Assembly: GCA_024277115.1 (NCBI GenBank)
Contig: JAJRVW010000076.1
Coordinates: forward strand, 1 to 33,843
Direction of reading: 5' to 3'
Length of the DNA: 33,843 nucleotides
DNA from: Calditrichota bacterium
Lineage (GTDB): Bacteria > Calditrichota > Calditrichia > Calditrichales > J004
The notes below the pieces were generated by a model that saw nothing but the letters and a program-made list of their open reading frames with translations, had not been told where the DNA came from and searched no databases. The stretch's first letter is position 1. Each line of letters opens with the position of its first letter. This document shows positions 17,234 to 25,211 of the stretch, in pieces. Position numbers and translations under genes: made by a program.

Positions 17234-17779
17234 ATGAAAGAACAATTTACAATTTCGGTTTTTACAGAAAACCATATCGGGATTTTGAGCCGGATAACCA
17301 TCATTTTTACACGACGGCATATAAATATTGAAAGCCTGACCGTATCGGAAACCGAGGTAAAAGGGATTTCCCGGTACACGGTTGTTGTAACCGAGACGCG
17401 CGACATCGTCCGTAAAGTTGTAAAACAACTGGAACGGCAGATTGAGGTTTTCGAGGCTTATTATCATACCTCCGATGAGGTGATTTATCAGGAGATCGCG
17501 CTGTATAAATTGCCCATAAAAGCCATCACCGAAGGGGTGAGTATTGAAAATATTATTCGCCAGCATTACGCGCGGATATTAACCGTTGAGGAAAACTTTT
17601 TAATTATCGAAAAAAGTGGCCATAAGGAACAGACACAAGCGCTGTTGGAGGAACTGGAACCTTTTGGCGTAATGGAGTTTGTCCGTTCCGGGCGTGTGGC
17701 AATAATCAAACCGATGTGGAAATTTAATGAAGGCTTGCATGAGATGGAGAGGCGAGAGCCCGAACTTTTGGTGGAGTAA
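17234..17779 (+). CDS. ilvN: Acetolactate synthase small (regulatory) subunit
   Basis: A 181-residue regulatory subunit of acetohydroxyacid synthase. Residues 1-75 form an ACT domain that binds valine in this family (FTISVFTENHIGILSRITIIFTRRHINIESLTVSETE). Residues about 85-165 match the second ALS small-subunit domain, with the family pattern EIALYKLP near its start and a final FGVMEFVRSGRVAI. It is longer than E. coli IlvN/IlvM and close to IlvH in length. It should dimerise with the product of ilvB and confer feedback inhibition. A GAGAGGA ribosome site precedes the ATG. Confidence 0.94.
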   Translation: MKEQFTISVFTENHIGILSRITIIFTRRHINIESLTVSETEVKGISRYTVVVTETRDIVRKVVKQLERQIEVFEAYYHTSDEVIYQEIALYKLPIKAITEGVSIENIIRQHYARILTVEENFLIIEKSGHKEQTQALLEELEPFGVMEFVRSGRVAIIKPMWKFNEGLHEMERREPELLVE

Positions 17780-17919
17780 ACGGCGTGAGGCTGTAAGACT
17801 GTTGAGTGTGTTTTACGAAATCCCGGTGTTCTTTATGGGGAAAAGATTAAAGAATTGTAAGATTGAAATGGCGTGGTTTGTTAACAAAATTACATTTTTA
17901 AAATGAAGGAAAATGACAA

Positions 17920-18966
17920 ATGGCAGTAATTAATTTTGGTGGTGTTGAAGAAAATGTTATCACACGTGAGGAATTTCCTCTGGAAAAGGCGCAGAATGTT
18001 TTAAAGGATGAAACGGTTGCGGTTATCGGTTATGGCGTGCAGGGTCCGGGCCAATCGTTAAATTTAAAGGACAATGGCATCAATGTTATTGTCGGCCAAA
18101 GAAAGGAATCCAAAACATGGGACAAAGCGGTAAAAGATGGCTGGGTGCCGTGCGAGACACTTTTTGAAATTGAACAGGCGTTGAAAAAGGGGACAATAAT
18201 AATTTATCTCCTCTCTGATGCGGCGCAAATTGCCGTTTGGCCGACTGTAAAAAAACATTTAACGGCAGGCAAGACACTTTATTTTTCCCATGGTTTTGGC
18301 ATCACTTATAAAGAGCGTACGGGGATTATTCCGCCGGACGATGTGGATGTTATCCTGGTTGCCCCAAAAGGCTCGGGTACAAGTTTACGACGTTTATTTG
18401 TGGAAGGCCGGGGATTAAATTCCAGTTTTGGCGTTTTTCAGGATGCGACGGGAAAAGCTAAAGAAAAAGCCATTGCCCTGGGGATTGCCGTTGGCTCGGG
18501 CTATCTTTTTGAAACGGACTTTAAACGCGAAGTTTATAGCGATTTGACTGGCGAGCGTGGCACTTTGATGGGGTGTATCCAGGGTGTGTTTGCTGCCCAA
18601 TATGATACATTACGGAAAAACGGCCATTCACCATCGGAAGCATTTAACGAAACTGTGGAAGAACTGACCCAGAGCTTAATGCCCCTTGTTGCCGAAAATG
18701 GCATGGACTGGATGTATGCCAACTGTTCTACTACGGCCCAACGTGGCGCGCTGGATTGGTGGAAAAAATTCCGTGATTCCGTTGCCCCTGTTTTTGATGA
18801 TTTGTATAAAAGTGTTGCCGCCGGGGAAGAGGCACAGCGCTCAATCGACTCCAACAGCCAGCCCGATTATCGTGAAAAACTGGATGCCGAGCTTAAAGAA
18901 ATGCATGACTCGGAGATGTGGCAAACCGGGCAAGCTGTTCGCAAGTTGAGGCCGGAGAATAAGTAG
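17920..18966 (+). CDS. ilvC: Ketol-acid reductoisomerase, Ilv5-like type
   Basis: A 348-residue NADPH-dependent acetohydroxyacid isomeroreductase. The Rossmann motif is GYGVQGPGQSLNLKDNG, followed by the cofactor loop VGQRKESKTW; the active site has YFSHGFGI, VAPKGSGTSLRRLF and the metal-binding SDLTGERGTLMG. The C-terminal half continues AQYDTLRKNGHSPSEAFNETVEE, YANCSTTAQRGALDWW, SNSQPDYREKLDAEL and ends VRKLRPENK. These segments agree closely with the fungal mitochondrial Ilv5 type rather than with the short class I enzymes (LFGEQ, about 330 residues) or the long plant/E. coli class II. The type is known in some bacteria of the Bacteroidota side. An AAGGA ribosome site lies upstream. Confidence 0.95.
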   Translation: MAVINFGGVEENVITREEFPLEKAQNVLKDETVAVIGYGVQGPGQSLNLKDNGINVIVGQRKESKTWDKAVKDGWVPCETLFEIEQALKKGTIIIYLLSDAAQIAVWPTVKKHLTAGKTLYFSHGFGITYKERTGIIPPDDVDVILVAPKGSGTSLRRLFVEGRGLNSSFGVFQDATGKAKEKAIALGIAVGSGYLFETDFKREVYSDLTGERGTLMGCIQGVFAAQYDTLRKNGHSPSEAFNETVEELTQSLMPLVAENGMDWMYANCSTTAQRGALDWWKKFRDSVAPVFDDLYKSVAAGEEAQRSIDSNSQPDYREKLDAELKEMHDSEMWQTGQAVRKLRPENK

Positions 18967-18987
18967 TTCGATTTGTGAAAAGCATGG

Positions 18988-19015
18988 GGCAATATAACAA
19001 TCTTAAAGTATTGCC
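18988..19015. repeat. Short inverted repeat in the ilvC-ilvA gap
   Basis: GGCAATA (18988-18994) pairs with TATTGCC (19009-19015) around a 14-base loop. No T-run follows, so termination is doubtful. The rest of the 308-bp gap up to ilvA is AT-rich and holds only the weak promoter listed at 19137; I see no attenuator or leader peptide in it. Confidence 0.3.
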
Positions 19016-19136
19016 AGCTCAGCCATACTTTTTCAAGACAACATTCTAAAATTTTAAAAAACAAAAGACAAATAAATCTCAATGGAACAATACTTAAATA
19101 TCAAACGACATGTCATATTTGAGGTGATGTTAAAAC

Positions 19137-19164
19137 TTGGACTTTGGGGTTTATTTGTTATTTA
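19137..19164 (+). promoter_or_regulatory. Possible separate promoter for ilvA
   Basis: TTGGAC (19137-19142) and TATTTA (19159-19164) are separated by 16 bp and lie about 110 bp before the ilvA ATG. The 308-bp gap after ilvC makes an independent promoter reasonable. The match is moderate. Confidence 0.35.
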
Positions 19165-19274
19165 ATGCTTCTCTTTTGTGATTTCCTATATTTTACTTTA
19201 GCATTTTAGGTGTAACAGTTAATTTAAATTTCACAGGCCCAAAAATCTGAAGGATCAAAGCTAAAAAGGTAAAT

Positions 19275-20561
19275 ATGCTTGATAAACAAACACTGTTTGA
19301 AAAAATAGAACAAAACTATTCACCATCACTTGATACCATCAAAGGTGCGGCCGAAACATTAAAAGATGTTGTCAACCACACTCCTTTATCAAAAAACCTG
19401 AACCTATCGGAACGCTATAATTGTACTATTTTGTTGAAGCGGGAAGACCTGCAAATCGTACGTTCCTACAAAATCCGTGGGGCATTTAATAAAATCAGCA
19501 GCCTGGGGCCGAAGCAGACAGAGAATGGTATTGTATGTGCCAGTGCCGGAAATCATGCTCAAGGCGTAGCTTATTCGTGCAGGGCGGCCGGTATTCACGG
19601 CACTATTTTTATGCCGGTTACGACACCACAACAAAAAGTAAAACAGGTACAAATGTTTGGCCGTGAGTTTGTTACGATCGAGCTTGTTGGGGATAGTTTT
19701 GATGAGGCTTATGAAGAATCCATAAAATTTGCAGAGAAAAACGGATCGCCTTTTATCCATCCTTTCGATGATGAAAAAGTGATTGAAGGGCAGGGGACAA
19801 TTGCCCTGGAAATATTAGAACAGGCCAAAGAGAAAATTGATTATCTTCTTTTACCTGTGGGCGGAGGTGGGTTGGCTTCGGGCGTGGGCAGCGTGTTTAA
19901 AAAACTTAGCCCGGAGACAAAAATAATTGGGATTGAACCTGCCGGCGCGCCATCGATGAGCGATGCGTTTCAGAATAACCATGTCACGATTTTAGATGAA
20001 ATCGATAATTTTGTGGACGGTGCGGCTGTTAAACAGGCGGGCAGGCAAACCTTTGAGATTTGTAAAAACGTACTCGATAAAATGGTAACCGTGGATGAAG
20101 GTGCGATTTGTACCACTATCCTAAGTTTGTACAATGAAGATGCCATTGTTGTGGAACCCGCTGGCGCTATGTCCATTACAGCGCTTAATTTATTTAAGGA
20201 TGAAATTGCCGGTAAAAATGTAGTATGTCTGCTCTCCGGCAGTAATAACGATATTACCCGCACAGAAGAAATTAAGGAACGCTCCCTACTTTATGAAGGG
20301 TTAAAACACTATTTCATTATCCGTTTTCCACAACGGGCAGGCGCTTTAAAACAATTTGTAAATAATGTGCTTGGCCCTGATGATGACATTGCCTATTTTG
20401 AGTATTCTAAAAAAACCAGCAGGGAGAAAGGCCCGGCGGTTGTGGGGATTGAAATTACATCCAAAGATGAGTTTGTCCCGCTCATTACCCGTATGGAGCA
20501 CAACGGCTTTATTTATGAATACCTCAATGACAAACCGACCCTGTTTCAATATTTGATTTAA
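19275..20561 (+). CDS. ilvA: Threonine dehydratase (threonine ammonia-lyase)
   Basis: A 428-residue PLP enzyme that deaminates threonine to 2-ketobutyrate, the committed step to isoleucine. The catalytic domain has KREDLQIVRSYKIRGAFNK with the PLP lysine Lys66, the substrate loop ASAGNHAQGVAYS and the phosphate-binding GGGGLASG. Residues about 340-428 form a single C-terminal ACT-like regulatory domain (HYFIIRFPQRAGALKQFVNNVLG ... GFIYEYLND), as in the shorter IlvA class, which differs from the two-domain E. coli enzyme. The domain suggests allosteric control by isoleucine and/or valine. Its place right after ilvC supports the biosynthetic rather than the catabolic role. Confidence 0.94.
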   Translation: MLDKQTLFEKIEQNYSPSLDTIKGAAETLKDVVNHTPLSKNLNLSERYNCTILLKREDLQIVRSYKIRGAFNKISSLGPKQTENGIVCASAGNHAQGVAYSCRAAGIHGTIFMPVTTPQQKVKQVQMFGREFVTIELVGDSFDEAYEESIKFAEKNGSPFIHPFDDEKVIEGQGTIALEILEQAKEKIDYLLLPVGGGGLASGVGSVFKKLSPETKIIGIEPAGAPSMSDAFQNNHVTILDEIDNFVDGAAVKQAGRQTFEICKNVLDKMVTVDEGAICTTILSLYNEDAIVVEPAGAMSITALNLFKDEIAGKNVVCLLSGSNNDITRTEEIKERSLLYEGLKHYFIIRFPQRAGALKQFVNNVLGPDDDIAYFEYSKKTSREKGPAVVGIEITSKDEFVPLITRMEHNGFIYEYLNDKPTLFQYLI

Positions 20562-20632
20562 TAAATTTGCCTTGAGCCCGACATAAAATGTTTAAAAAAC
20601 ATAAAGTATGTGAGCTACATAAATATCAAACC

Positions 20633-20713
20633 AACTCTCCCCTACACAGTTTCTGCAAGGTTTTAAGTTTTTCAAGTCCCCTCTCTTGAAAGAGAGGGGA
20701 TTAGGGGTGAGTT
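20633..20713. repeat. Nested inverted-repeat element between ilvA and the MCE operon
   Basis: An inner perfect hairpin, TCCCCTCTCTT (20677-20687) with AAGAGAGGGGA (20690-20700), is enclosed by outer arms AACTCTCCCCTA (20633-20644) and TAGGGGTGAGTT (20702-20713) that match at 11 of 12 positions. The wording TCCCCTCTCTTGAAAGAGAGG...TTAGGGGTGAGTT recalls a hairpin repeat common in unrelated bacterial intergenic regions. It lies in the 320-bp gap and may be a small non-autonomous mobile element; it could also end the ilvA transcript. Confidence 0.6.
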
Positions 20714-20794
20714 CTTAAAAACAGTTAAGTGGATTTAAGTAATTTACACATATATAATCCGGGTTATTCATATAAATTTATCCATTCTGTGCGT

Positions 20795-20808
20795 CTAATA
20801 ATTATTAG
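20795..20808. promoter_or_regulatory. 14-bp palindrome upstream of the MCE operon
   Basis: CTAATAATTATTAG is a perfect 14-bp dyad 74 bp before the MlaD-like ATG, in the region where its promoter should lie. It may be an operator; no regulator gene is adjacent. AT-rich dyads also arise by chance. Confidence 0.35.
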
Positions 20809-20881
20809 TAGATTCTCTATTTTCATCCTTATCCTTCTTTTATTATATTGTCTTTCAATCGACCACAACAGGTAACCCACA

Positions 20882-21862
20882 ATGCCATCTCGTTCCCAAA
20901 AAATCCGTTTAGGTGTTTTTATTGTTATTAGTAGTTTTGCCCTCTTGGTTTTACTTTTTATCGTCGGCAGTAAACAGTTTTTTCAGGACAGGGACATCTA
21001 TTATATTTCGTATCGTGATGTTTCTGTAAGCGGCCTGGAAATTGGTAGCCCGGTAAAATATTTGGGGATAAATATCGGTACAATTAAAAGTATCGATTTT
21101 GACCCAAAGGATGTTTATAACGTGATTATTACCGTAGCTGTAAAACCCGGCACGCCTATCAAAAAAGATGCCCAGGCCAATATAGAAGCTATCGGGATCA
21201 CCGGTTTAAAAATGATTGAAATTCGTGGTGGCAGTAACGAGGCCGAGTTGTGCCAAACTGGGCAGTTCATAAAAGCAGGCGGTTCTTTAACCGAAGATAT
21301 TACGGGCAAGGCCGAAGTAATCGCCAATAAAATTGAGCGGGTTGTTAATAACCTGATTGAGTTTACGGCACCGGAGAAACTTGAAAAAATCATTAAATTG
21401 GCCGAAAGTTCTACCCACGCCATGGATAATATAAACGCCCTTGTGGCCGAAAACAGGCAAAATCTGTATGAAGGGCTTGGCTCAGCAAAAATAGTAATGG
21501 CCCGAATGGACACAATCAGTTATTCGCTTCAAGTTGCCACCGCAAAGATTGAACGCCTGACCCAATCGGATACTTTAGACCAGATTGTTTCCAATGTGTA
21601 TGAAGTCTCAGAGAAACTAACAAAAACAGATTTAGTCTCTACCATTGCACGCCTCGGGGAAGTTGTAGAACGGACCAATAAATTGCTTATTTCCCTGGAT
21701 CGGGACATGGAGCGTGGTAGCAGGGATTTTTTGGCCAGTTTACAGAAATTAAAATCGGCCCTCGATTATTTAAACGAAGCGTCGCGATTGGTTAACGAGG
21801 ATCCCTCAGTATTGATTCGTGGAGCAGAAGTTGATGAAATTCCTGATGATGATTTGGACTAA
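20882..21862 (+). CDS. MCE-domain lipid transport protein (MlaD-like)
   Basis: A 326-residue inner-membrane-anchored periplasmic protein. Residues about 9-31 form one transmembrane helix (LGVFIVISSFALLVLLFIVGS). Residues about 40-115 form the MCE domain (DVSVSGLEIGSPVKYLGINIGTIKSIDF ... ITGLKMIEIRGGS). Residues about 135-310 are predicted helical, with heptad-like patterns, longer than in E. coli MlaD and more like the helical tails of needle-forming MCE proteins. MCE proteins form hexameric rings that carry phospholipids between the inner and outer membranes through an MlaEF-type ABC transporter, whose genes follow directly. First gene of a four-gene operon. Confidence 0.93.
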   Translation: MPSRSQKIRLGVFIVISSFALLVLLFIVGSKQFFQDRDIYYISYRDVSVSGLEIGSPVKYLGINIGTIKSIDFDPKDVYNVIITVAVKPGTPIKKDAQANIEAIGITGLKMIEIRGGSNEAELCQTGQFIKAGGSLTEDITGKAEVIANKIERVVNNLIEFTAPEKLEKIIKLAESSTHAMDNINALVAENRQNLYEGLGSAKIVMARMDTISYSLQVATAKIERLTQSDTLDQIVSNVYEVSEKLTKTDLVSTIARLGEVVERTNKLLISLDRDMERGSRDFLASLQKLKSALDYLNEASRLVNEDPSVLIRGAEVDEIPDDDLD

Positions 21863-21916
21863 CTGTTGATTTTTGAGGTTTACATTTGATAATCTAAAAA
21901 TAAAAAGAGACACCCC

Positions 21917-22000
21917 ATGAAAAAAGTTTTTTATTTATTTATAACCGTCGTTCTTTTTTAGGCTTGTGCAAAAACAGTTACAACACCAAAATATTATATC
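21917..22000 (+). other. Amber-interrupted lipoprotein signal peptide of the PqiC-like gene
   Basis: The frame from the ATG at 21917 reads MKKVFYLFITVVLF, then TAG (21959-21961), then ACAKTVTTPKYYI and runs on without a break into the downstream protein. The pattern hydrophobic stretch - Ala - Cys is a lipobox, with the stop two residues before the Cys. A single base change (for example TTG or TCG to TAG) explains it. As written, the protein would have to start at the internal ATG at 22001 without its export signal. Confidence 0.75.
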
Positions 22001-22531
22001 ATGGATTTTCCGGTTAAGTCCTTTGATAATAAAACAGTAGAAACTATTTCGCGTGATGTTTGTGAAATCCTGCCTGTTCAGGTGACAGAGGTATATTCGC
22101 AGCATCGTATCGCCCTGCGCAAACGTAGCCATGAAATAAATTATTACCGCTATCATCAATGGGCCGAAAGCCCGGATTTGAACATTCAGCGGTTGATCCA
22201 GAAAAAACTAAGTTCCGATGCTTTATTTGCCCGTATTTCTGACCGGATTTGGAGTGTTGCGCCTCGCTACCAGTTAAGCGCATATATAAATCAATTAGAA
22301 GCCGTAGAAGGCGATGACTCGCTAATGGCGCATATCAGTTTAAAACTGGAACTGTTTGACCGCATAAAAAAACAGATTGTTGTGGAACATACTTTTGACA
22401 AAACCCGCCCATTGGATGAGTGGGACATGAATATGTTTGCCCTTAAAATGAGCGAGATTTTGAAACGGGACCTTGAACGCTTCTCAAATAAAATCCGAAT
22501 TTATCTTGTAAATGAAAATTTGCAAAAATAG
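22001..22531 (+). CDS. ABC-type transport auxiliary lipoprotein (PqiC/LetC-like)
   Basis: 176 residues as read from the ATG at 22001; about 204 with the interrupted signal region from 21917. It matches the ABC-transport auxiliary component family (PqiC type): YYIMDFPVKS near the start, then a segment of the type VTEVYSQHRIALRKRSHEINYYRYHQWAE, followed by IQRLIQKKLSSDALF and a C-terminal beta-helix pattern. Members are lipid-anchored periplasmic proteins that partner MCE rings, which fits its place between the MlaD-like and MlaE genes. The mature sequence is intact, so selection has kept the protein. The stop in its signal peptide is therefore probably recent or a sequence error. Confidence 0.85.
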   Translation: MDFPVKSFDNKTVETISRDVCEILPVQVTEVYSQHRIALRKRSHEINYYRYHQWAESPDLNIQRLIQKKLSSDALFARISDRIWSVAPRYQLSAYINQLEAVEGDDSLMAHISLKLELFDRIKKQIVVEHTFDKTRPLDEWDMNMFALKMSEILKRDLERFSNKIRIYLVNENLQK

Positions 22532-22537
22532 TAAATT

Positions 22538-23656
22538 ATGCCCTCAAAAAAAACAGGTTCAACAAAACCAAACTATCGCATAGAGGATGGAACCCTCTTT
22601 TTTATTGATCAGCTTACCCTGAGTGATGTGAGTACATTTGGGCTAAAGCTGCTAAAAAAAATCCGGCGCTATGATGAGAACGAATTAAAAATCGATCTAA
22701 ATGCAGTGAGCAAGATGGACAGCGCCGGCGTGGTTTTTTTGGACCATCTACAAGCACACCTTCCACGGAAAAATACCAATGTTCTGGTAACGGGCGCCAA
22801 TGAAAATATCCGGAAAATTTTAAAAACATTTGCCAAACCGCAGGAGATGACCAGGGAAGAGATTGAACGGACCGGCCTGTTTGAACGCATCGGGCGTAAG
22901 ACCTATGATTTTAGACAGGATGTAATTGGTGACTATTTATTTTTAATGGCCGATTTGGCTTACTGGACCTTTGTCGGATTATTCAAACGTAAAGCTCAGC
23001 GCAAAGGCGAGGTAGTGAACCAGGCTGTAAATATCGGTGTAAATGCTTTGCCGTTGGTCGCGCTTATTTCCTTTTTGATCGGGCTTGTTTTGGCCTTGCA
23101 ATCCGCGGCGCAACTAAGGCAATTTGGCGCCAATATTTTTATTGTGGATTTAGTAGTCATCGCCATGACTGCGGAAATGGGCCCGCTTTTAACAGCGATC
23201 ATGATTGCCGGGCGCAGTGGTTCGGCCATTGCCTCGGAGCTGGCCAGCATGAAGGTGGCCGAGGAGCTTGACGCTTTAAATACTTTGGGGCTGAACCCGG
23301 TGCGCTATCTGGTTGTGCCCAAAATGCAGGCCAGTATTTTAACTTTGCCTTTCCTTACATTGATGGCCGATATCTTTGGTATTTTTGGCGGGATGATGGT
23401 CGCCTATTTTTATTTGGATATTTCCTTCTTTGTCTTTTTTCACCGTATGGCCGATTCGCTTTTATTAAAAGATATTATTACGGGCATTATTAAAAGCCTG
23501 GTTTTTGCCGGGATTATTGTTCAGACGGGTACATTTTTTGGCCTGCATGTGGAAGGCGGCGCAGTTGGCGTGGGAAAATATACAACACGGGCTGTGGTTA
23601 CATCCATCTTTTTGGTGATATTGGCAGACAGCGCTATGGGACTTTTATTTTATTAA
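22538..23656 (+). CDS. STAS-MlaE fusion, ABC permease of the MCE transporter
   Basis: A 372-residue membrane protein. Residues about 15-105 form a STAS domain (LFFIDQLTLSDVSTFGLKLLKKI, LNAVSKMDSAGVVFLDHLQ), the equivalent of the separate MlaB subunit of E. coli. Residues about 140-372 are an MlaE permease domain with the family landmarks FLIGLVLALQSAAQLRQFGA, TAEMGPLLTAIMIAGRSGSAIASELASMKVAEELDAL, and NTLGLNPVRYLVVPK. It should form the dimeric transmembrane core of a phospholipid transporter with MlaF and the MCE ring. The fused STAS domain is known in many non-proteobacterial homologues. Six bases separate it from the PqiC-like stop codon. Confidence 0.94.
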   Translation: MPSKKTGSTKPNYRIEDGTLFFIDQLTLSDVSTFGLKLLKKIRRYDENELKIDLNAVSKMDSAGVVFLDHLQAHLPRKNTNVLVTGANENIRKILKTFAKPQEMTREEIERTGLFERIGRKTYDFRQDVIGDYLFLMADLAYWTFVGLFKRKAQRKGEVVNQAVNIGVNALPLVALISFLIGLVLALQSAAQLRQFGANIFIVDLVVIAMTAEMGPLLTAIMIAGRSGSAIASELASMKVAEELDALNTLGLNPVRYLVVPKMQASILTLPFLTLMADIFGIFGGMMVAYFYLDISFFVFFHRMADSLLLKDIITGIIKSLVFAGIIVQTGTFFGLHVEGGAVGVGKYTTRAVVTSIFLVILADSAMGLLFY

Positions 23657-23672
23657 AACTTAATGATGAAGA

Positions 23673-24416
23673 ATGGCAAAAGAAATTATACGGGTAGATA
23701 ATCTCGCGGCGACATTTGGAACAAGAAGGGTTCTAAAAGATATTTCTTTTTCGATTTATGAAAATGAGATCACGGTGATCCTTGGAACGAGCGGTTGTGG
23801 CAAAACCACTTTGATGAAACATTTAGTTGGATTGTATCCCGTTCAGCAAGGCGAGATTTCCATTCTTGGCAAGCGGACTGATTTAATGCAGGAAGATGAA
23901 TTTTCCAGGTTTCAGTTAAATATGGGCGTATTATTTCAAAATGGCGCTTTGTTAAACTCACTCTCGGTAGCCGATAATATTTCCATTGCCCTGGAGCAGC
24001 ATACTACCCTGAACAAACAAATGATCAAAGATTTGGTAAAGGTAAAATTGGGATTGGTGAATCTTACCCATGCTTATGATCTCTCACCGGAGCAGCTTTC
24101 CGGCGGGATGTTAAAGCGGGCAGCGTTGGCACGGGCCATTTCTATGGACCCGCCACTACTGTTTTGTGATGAACCTTCGGCCGGGCTCGATCCGGTTACC
24201 TTGGCCGGACTGGATGAACTTTTTATTAAACTAAAACAGCAAATTGGCATCACTATAATCCTTGTTACGCACGAGGTTTCCAGTATTAGGCGCCTGGCTG
24301 ACCGGATTATTTATCTTGACAGGGGCAAAGTTTTATTTGAAGGGCCTCTGGAAAATGCTTTAAATTGTGGCATCCCGCAGATTGTTGAGTTTTTTGAAAA
24401 AGCTGCCAGCAATTGA
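23673..24416 (+). CDS. ABC transporter ATPase of the MCE system (MlaF-like)
   Basis: A 247-residue ATPase. Walker A is GTSGCGKTT (38-46), the ABC signature is LSGGM (142-146), Walker B is LLFCDEP with Asp166 and the catalytic Glu167, and the switch is His200 (VTHE). The Q-loop region is GVLFQNGALLNSLSV, typical of MlaF. It should drive lipid movement through the preceding permease. It lies 16 bp after the permease gene and closes the MCE operon (MlaD, PqiC-like, STAS-MlaE, MlaF). There is no MlaC-like soluble shuttle gene in the window. Confidence 0.95.
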   Translation: MAKEIIRVDNLAATFGTRRVLKDISFSIYENEITVILGTSGCGKTTLMKHLVGLYPVQQGEISILGKRTDLMQEDEFSRFQLNMGVLFQNGALLNSLSVADNISIALEQHTTLNKQMIKDLVKVKLGLVNLTHAYDLSPEQLSGGMLKRAALARAISMDPPLLFCDEPSAGLDPVTLAGLDELFIKLKQQIGITIILVTHEVSSIRRLADRIIYLDRGKVLFEGPLENALNCGIPQIVEFFEKAASN

Positions 24417-24475
24417 TAAAGCAGAAGATGTTCTAGCTTAAACTAAATAATGAGAATAATTAAAAAGAATATCGA

Positions 24476-24736
24476 ATGAATAAAAAAATCGAAGAAGCAA
24501 AAGTTGAATACCCCTGTACCTGGCATTATAAAGTAATTGGCCACAATTATGAAAATGTCCAGTTGGCGATTGGTAGTGTTTTGATTGAAAAAGAATACGC
24601 TTCAAAAAAATCGAATATGAGCAGCAAAGGCACCTATGTAAGCGTGCATGTTTCACTGGTTGTGGAAAATGAAGACATCCGTAATAAAATTTTCAACGAC
24701 CTTAAAGGACACGAGCATATCAAAATGGTATTATAA
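24476..24736 (+). CDS. DUF493 (YbeD-like) family protein
   Basis: An 86-residue cytoplasmic protein matching DUF493/YbeD: VEYPCTWHYKVIGHNYENVQLAI at the start, KSNMSSKGTYVSVHVSLVVENED in the middle and an ending of HEHIKMVL. This is full length for the family. DUF493 has an ACT-like ferredoxin fold and no established reaction. It follows the MCE operon by 59 bp and has no other obvious partner. Confidence 0.85.
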   Translation: MNKKIEEAKVEYPCTWHYKVIGHNYENVQLAIGSVLIEKEYASKKSNMSSKGTYVSVHVSLVVENEDIRNKIFNDLKGHEHIKMVL

Positions 24737-24770
24737 GCTTATGCCATCGTTCATTTTAAATCTAAATTAA

Positions 24771-25211
24771 TTATGCCTTGTATTTAATAGCTGTTTTTTC
24801 ATGTTTAAACTTTGTACGCGCATTGCCAAAACGGATGCCTTGTTTAATAAAAAAACGGTTTATAAAAGAAACATCGTTTGCCTTTAAAAGCTTCACAAAA
24901 TATTTGTCAGTCAGTTTTACATATTTCTCCCTTGGGATTTCCGAGCCGTCTTCTGCGATAAATTGATACAGTACATCATGCACCAGGCTTGGGATAATTG
25001 TCTCCTTGCTCTCAAACCAACCGGTCATCCCGTCCCAGGCATATTCAGGAAAAACCTGTAACTCGCCTTCTTTAGATATTTTAGCATACACTTTTTCATC
25101 TGTTTGGATTATGGCATCAAAGCCTGTGAAAGGTGTGTTAATGTCAATCTCTTCTTCAAGGCGATATTGGTAACCTTTTAGAAAAAAGACACTTGTTGTC
25201 CTGCTTTGCAT
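24771..25211 (-). CDS. DUF1353-like protein
   Basis: A 146-residue protein with a pattern resembling DUF1353: FPEYAWDGMTGWFESKETIIPSLVHDVLYQFI, then a basic helical part (YVKLTDKYFVKLLKANDV) and a C-terminal helix. DUF1353 is best known from phage and environmental genomes, and its function is unknown. The start at 25211 is chosen because AGGAG sits six bases upstream of it on the minus strand; the ATG at 25217 directly abuts that site. It is divergent from the photolyase-like gene, with a 229-bp gap. Confidence 0.65.
   Translation of the reverse strand: MQSRTTSVFFLKGYQYRLEEEIDINTPFTGFDAIIQTDEKVYAKISKEGELQVFPEYAWDGMTGWFESKETIIPSLVHDVLYQFIAEDGSEIPREKYVKLTDKYFVKLLKANDVSFINRFFIKQGIRFGNARTKFKHEKTAIKYKA

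Noticed and set aside
21959-21961. Pyrrolysine or reassigned TAG
   Set aside because: TAG ends several other genes normally in this window, and no suppressor tRNA is visible.
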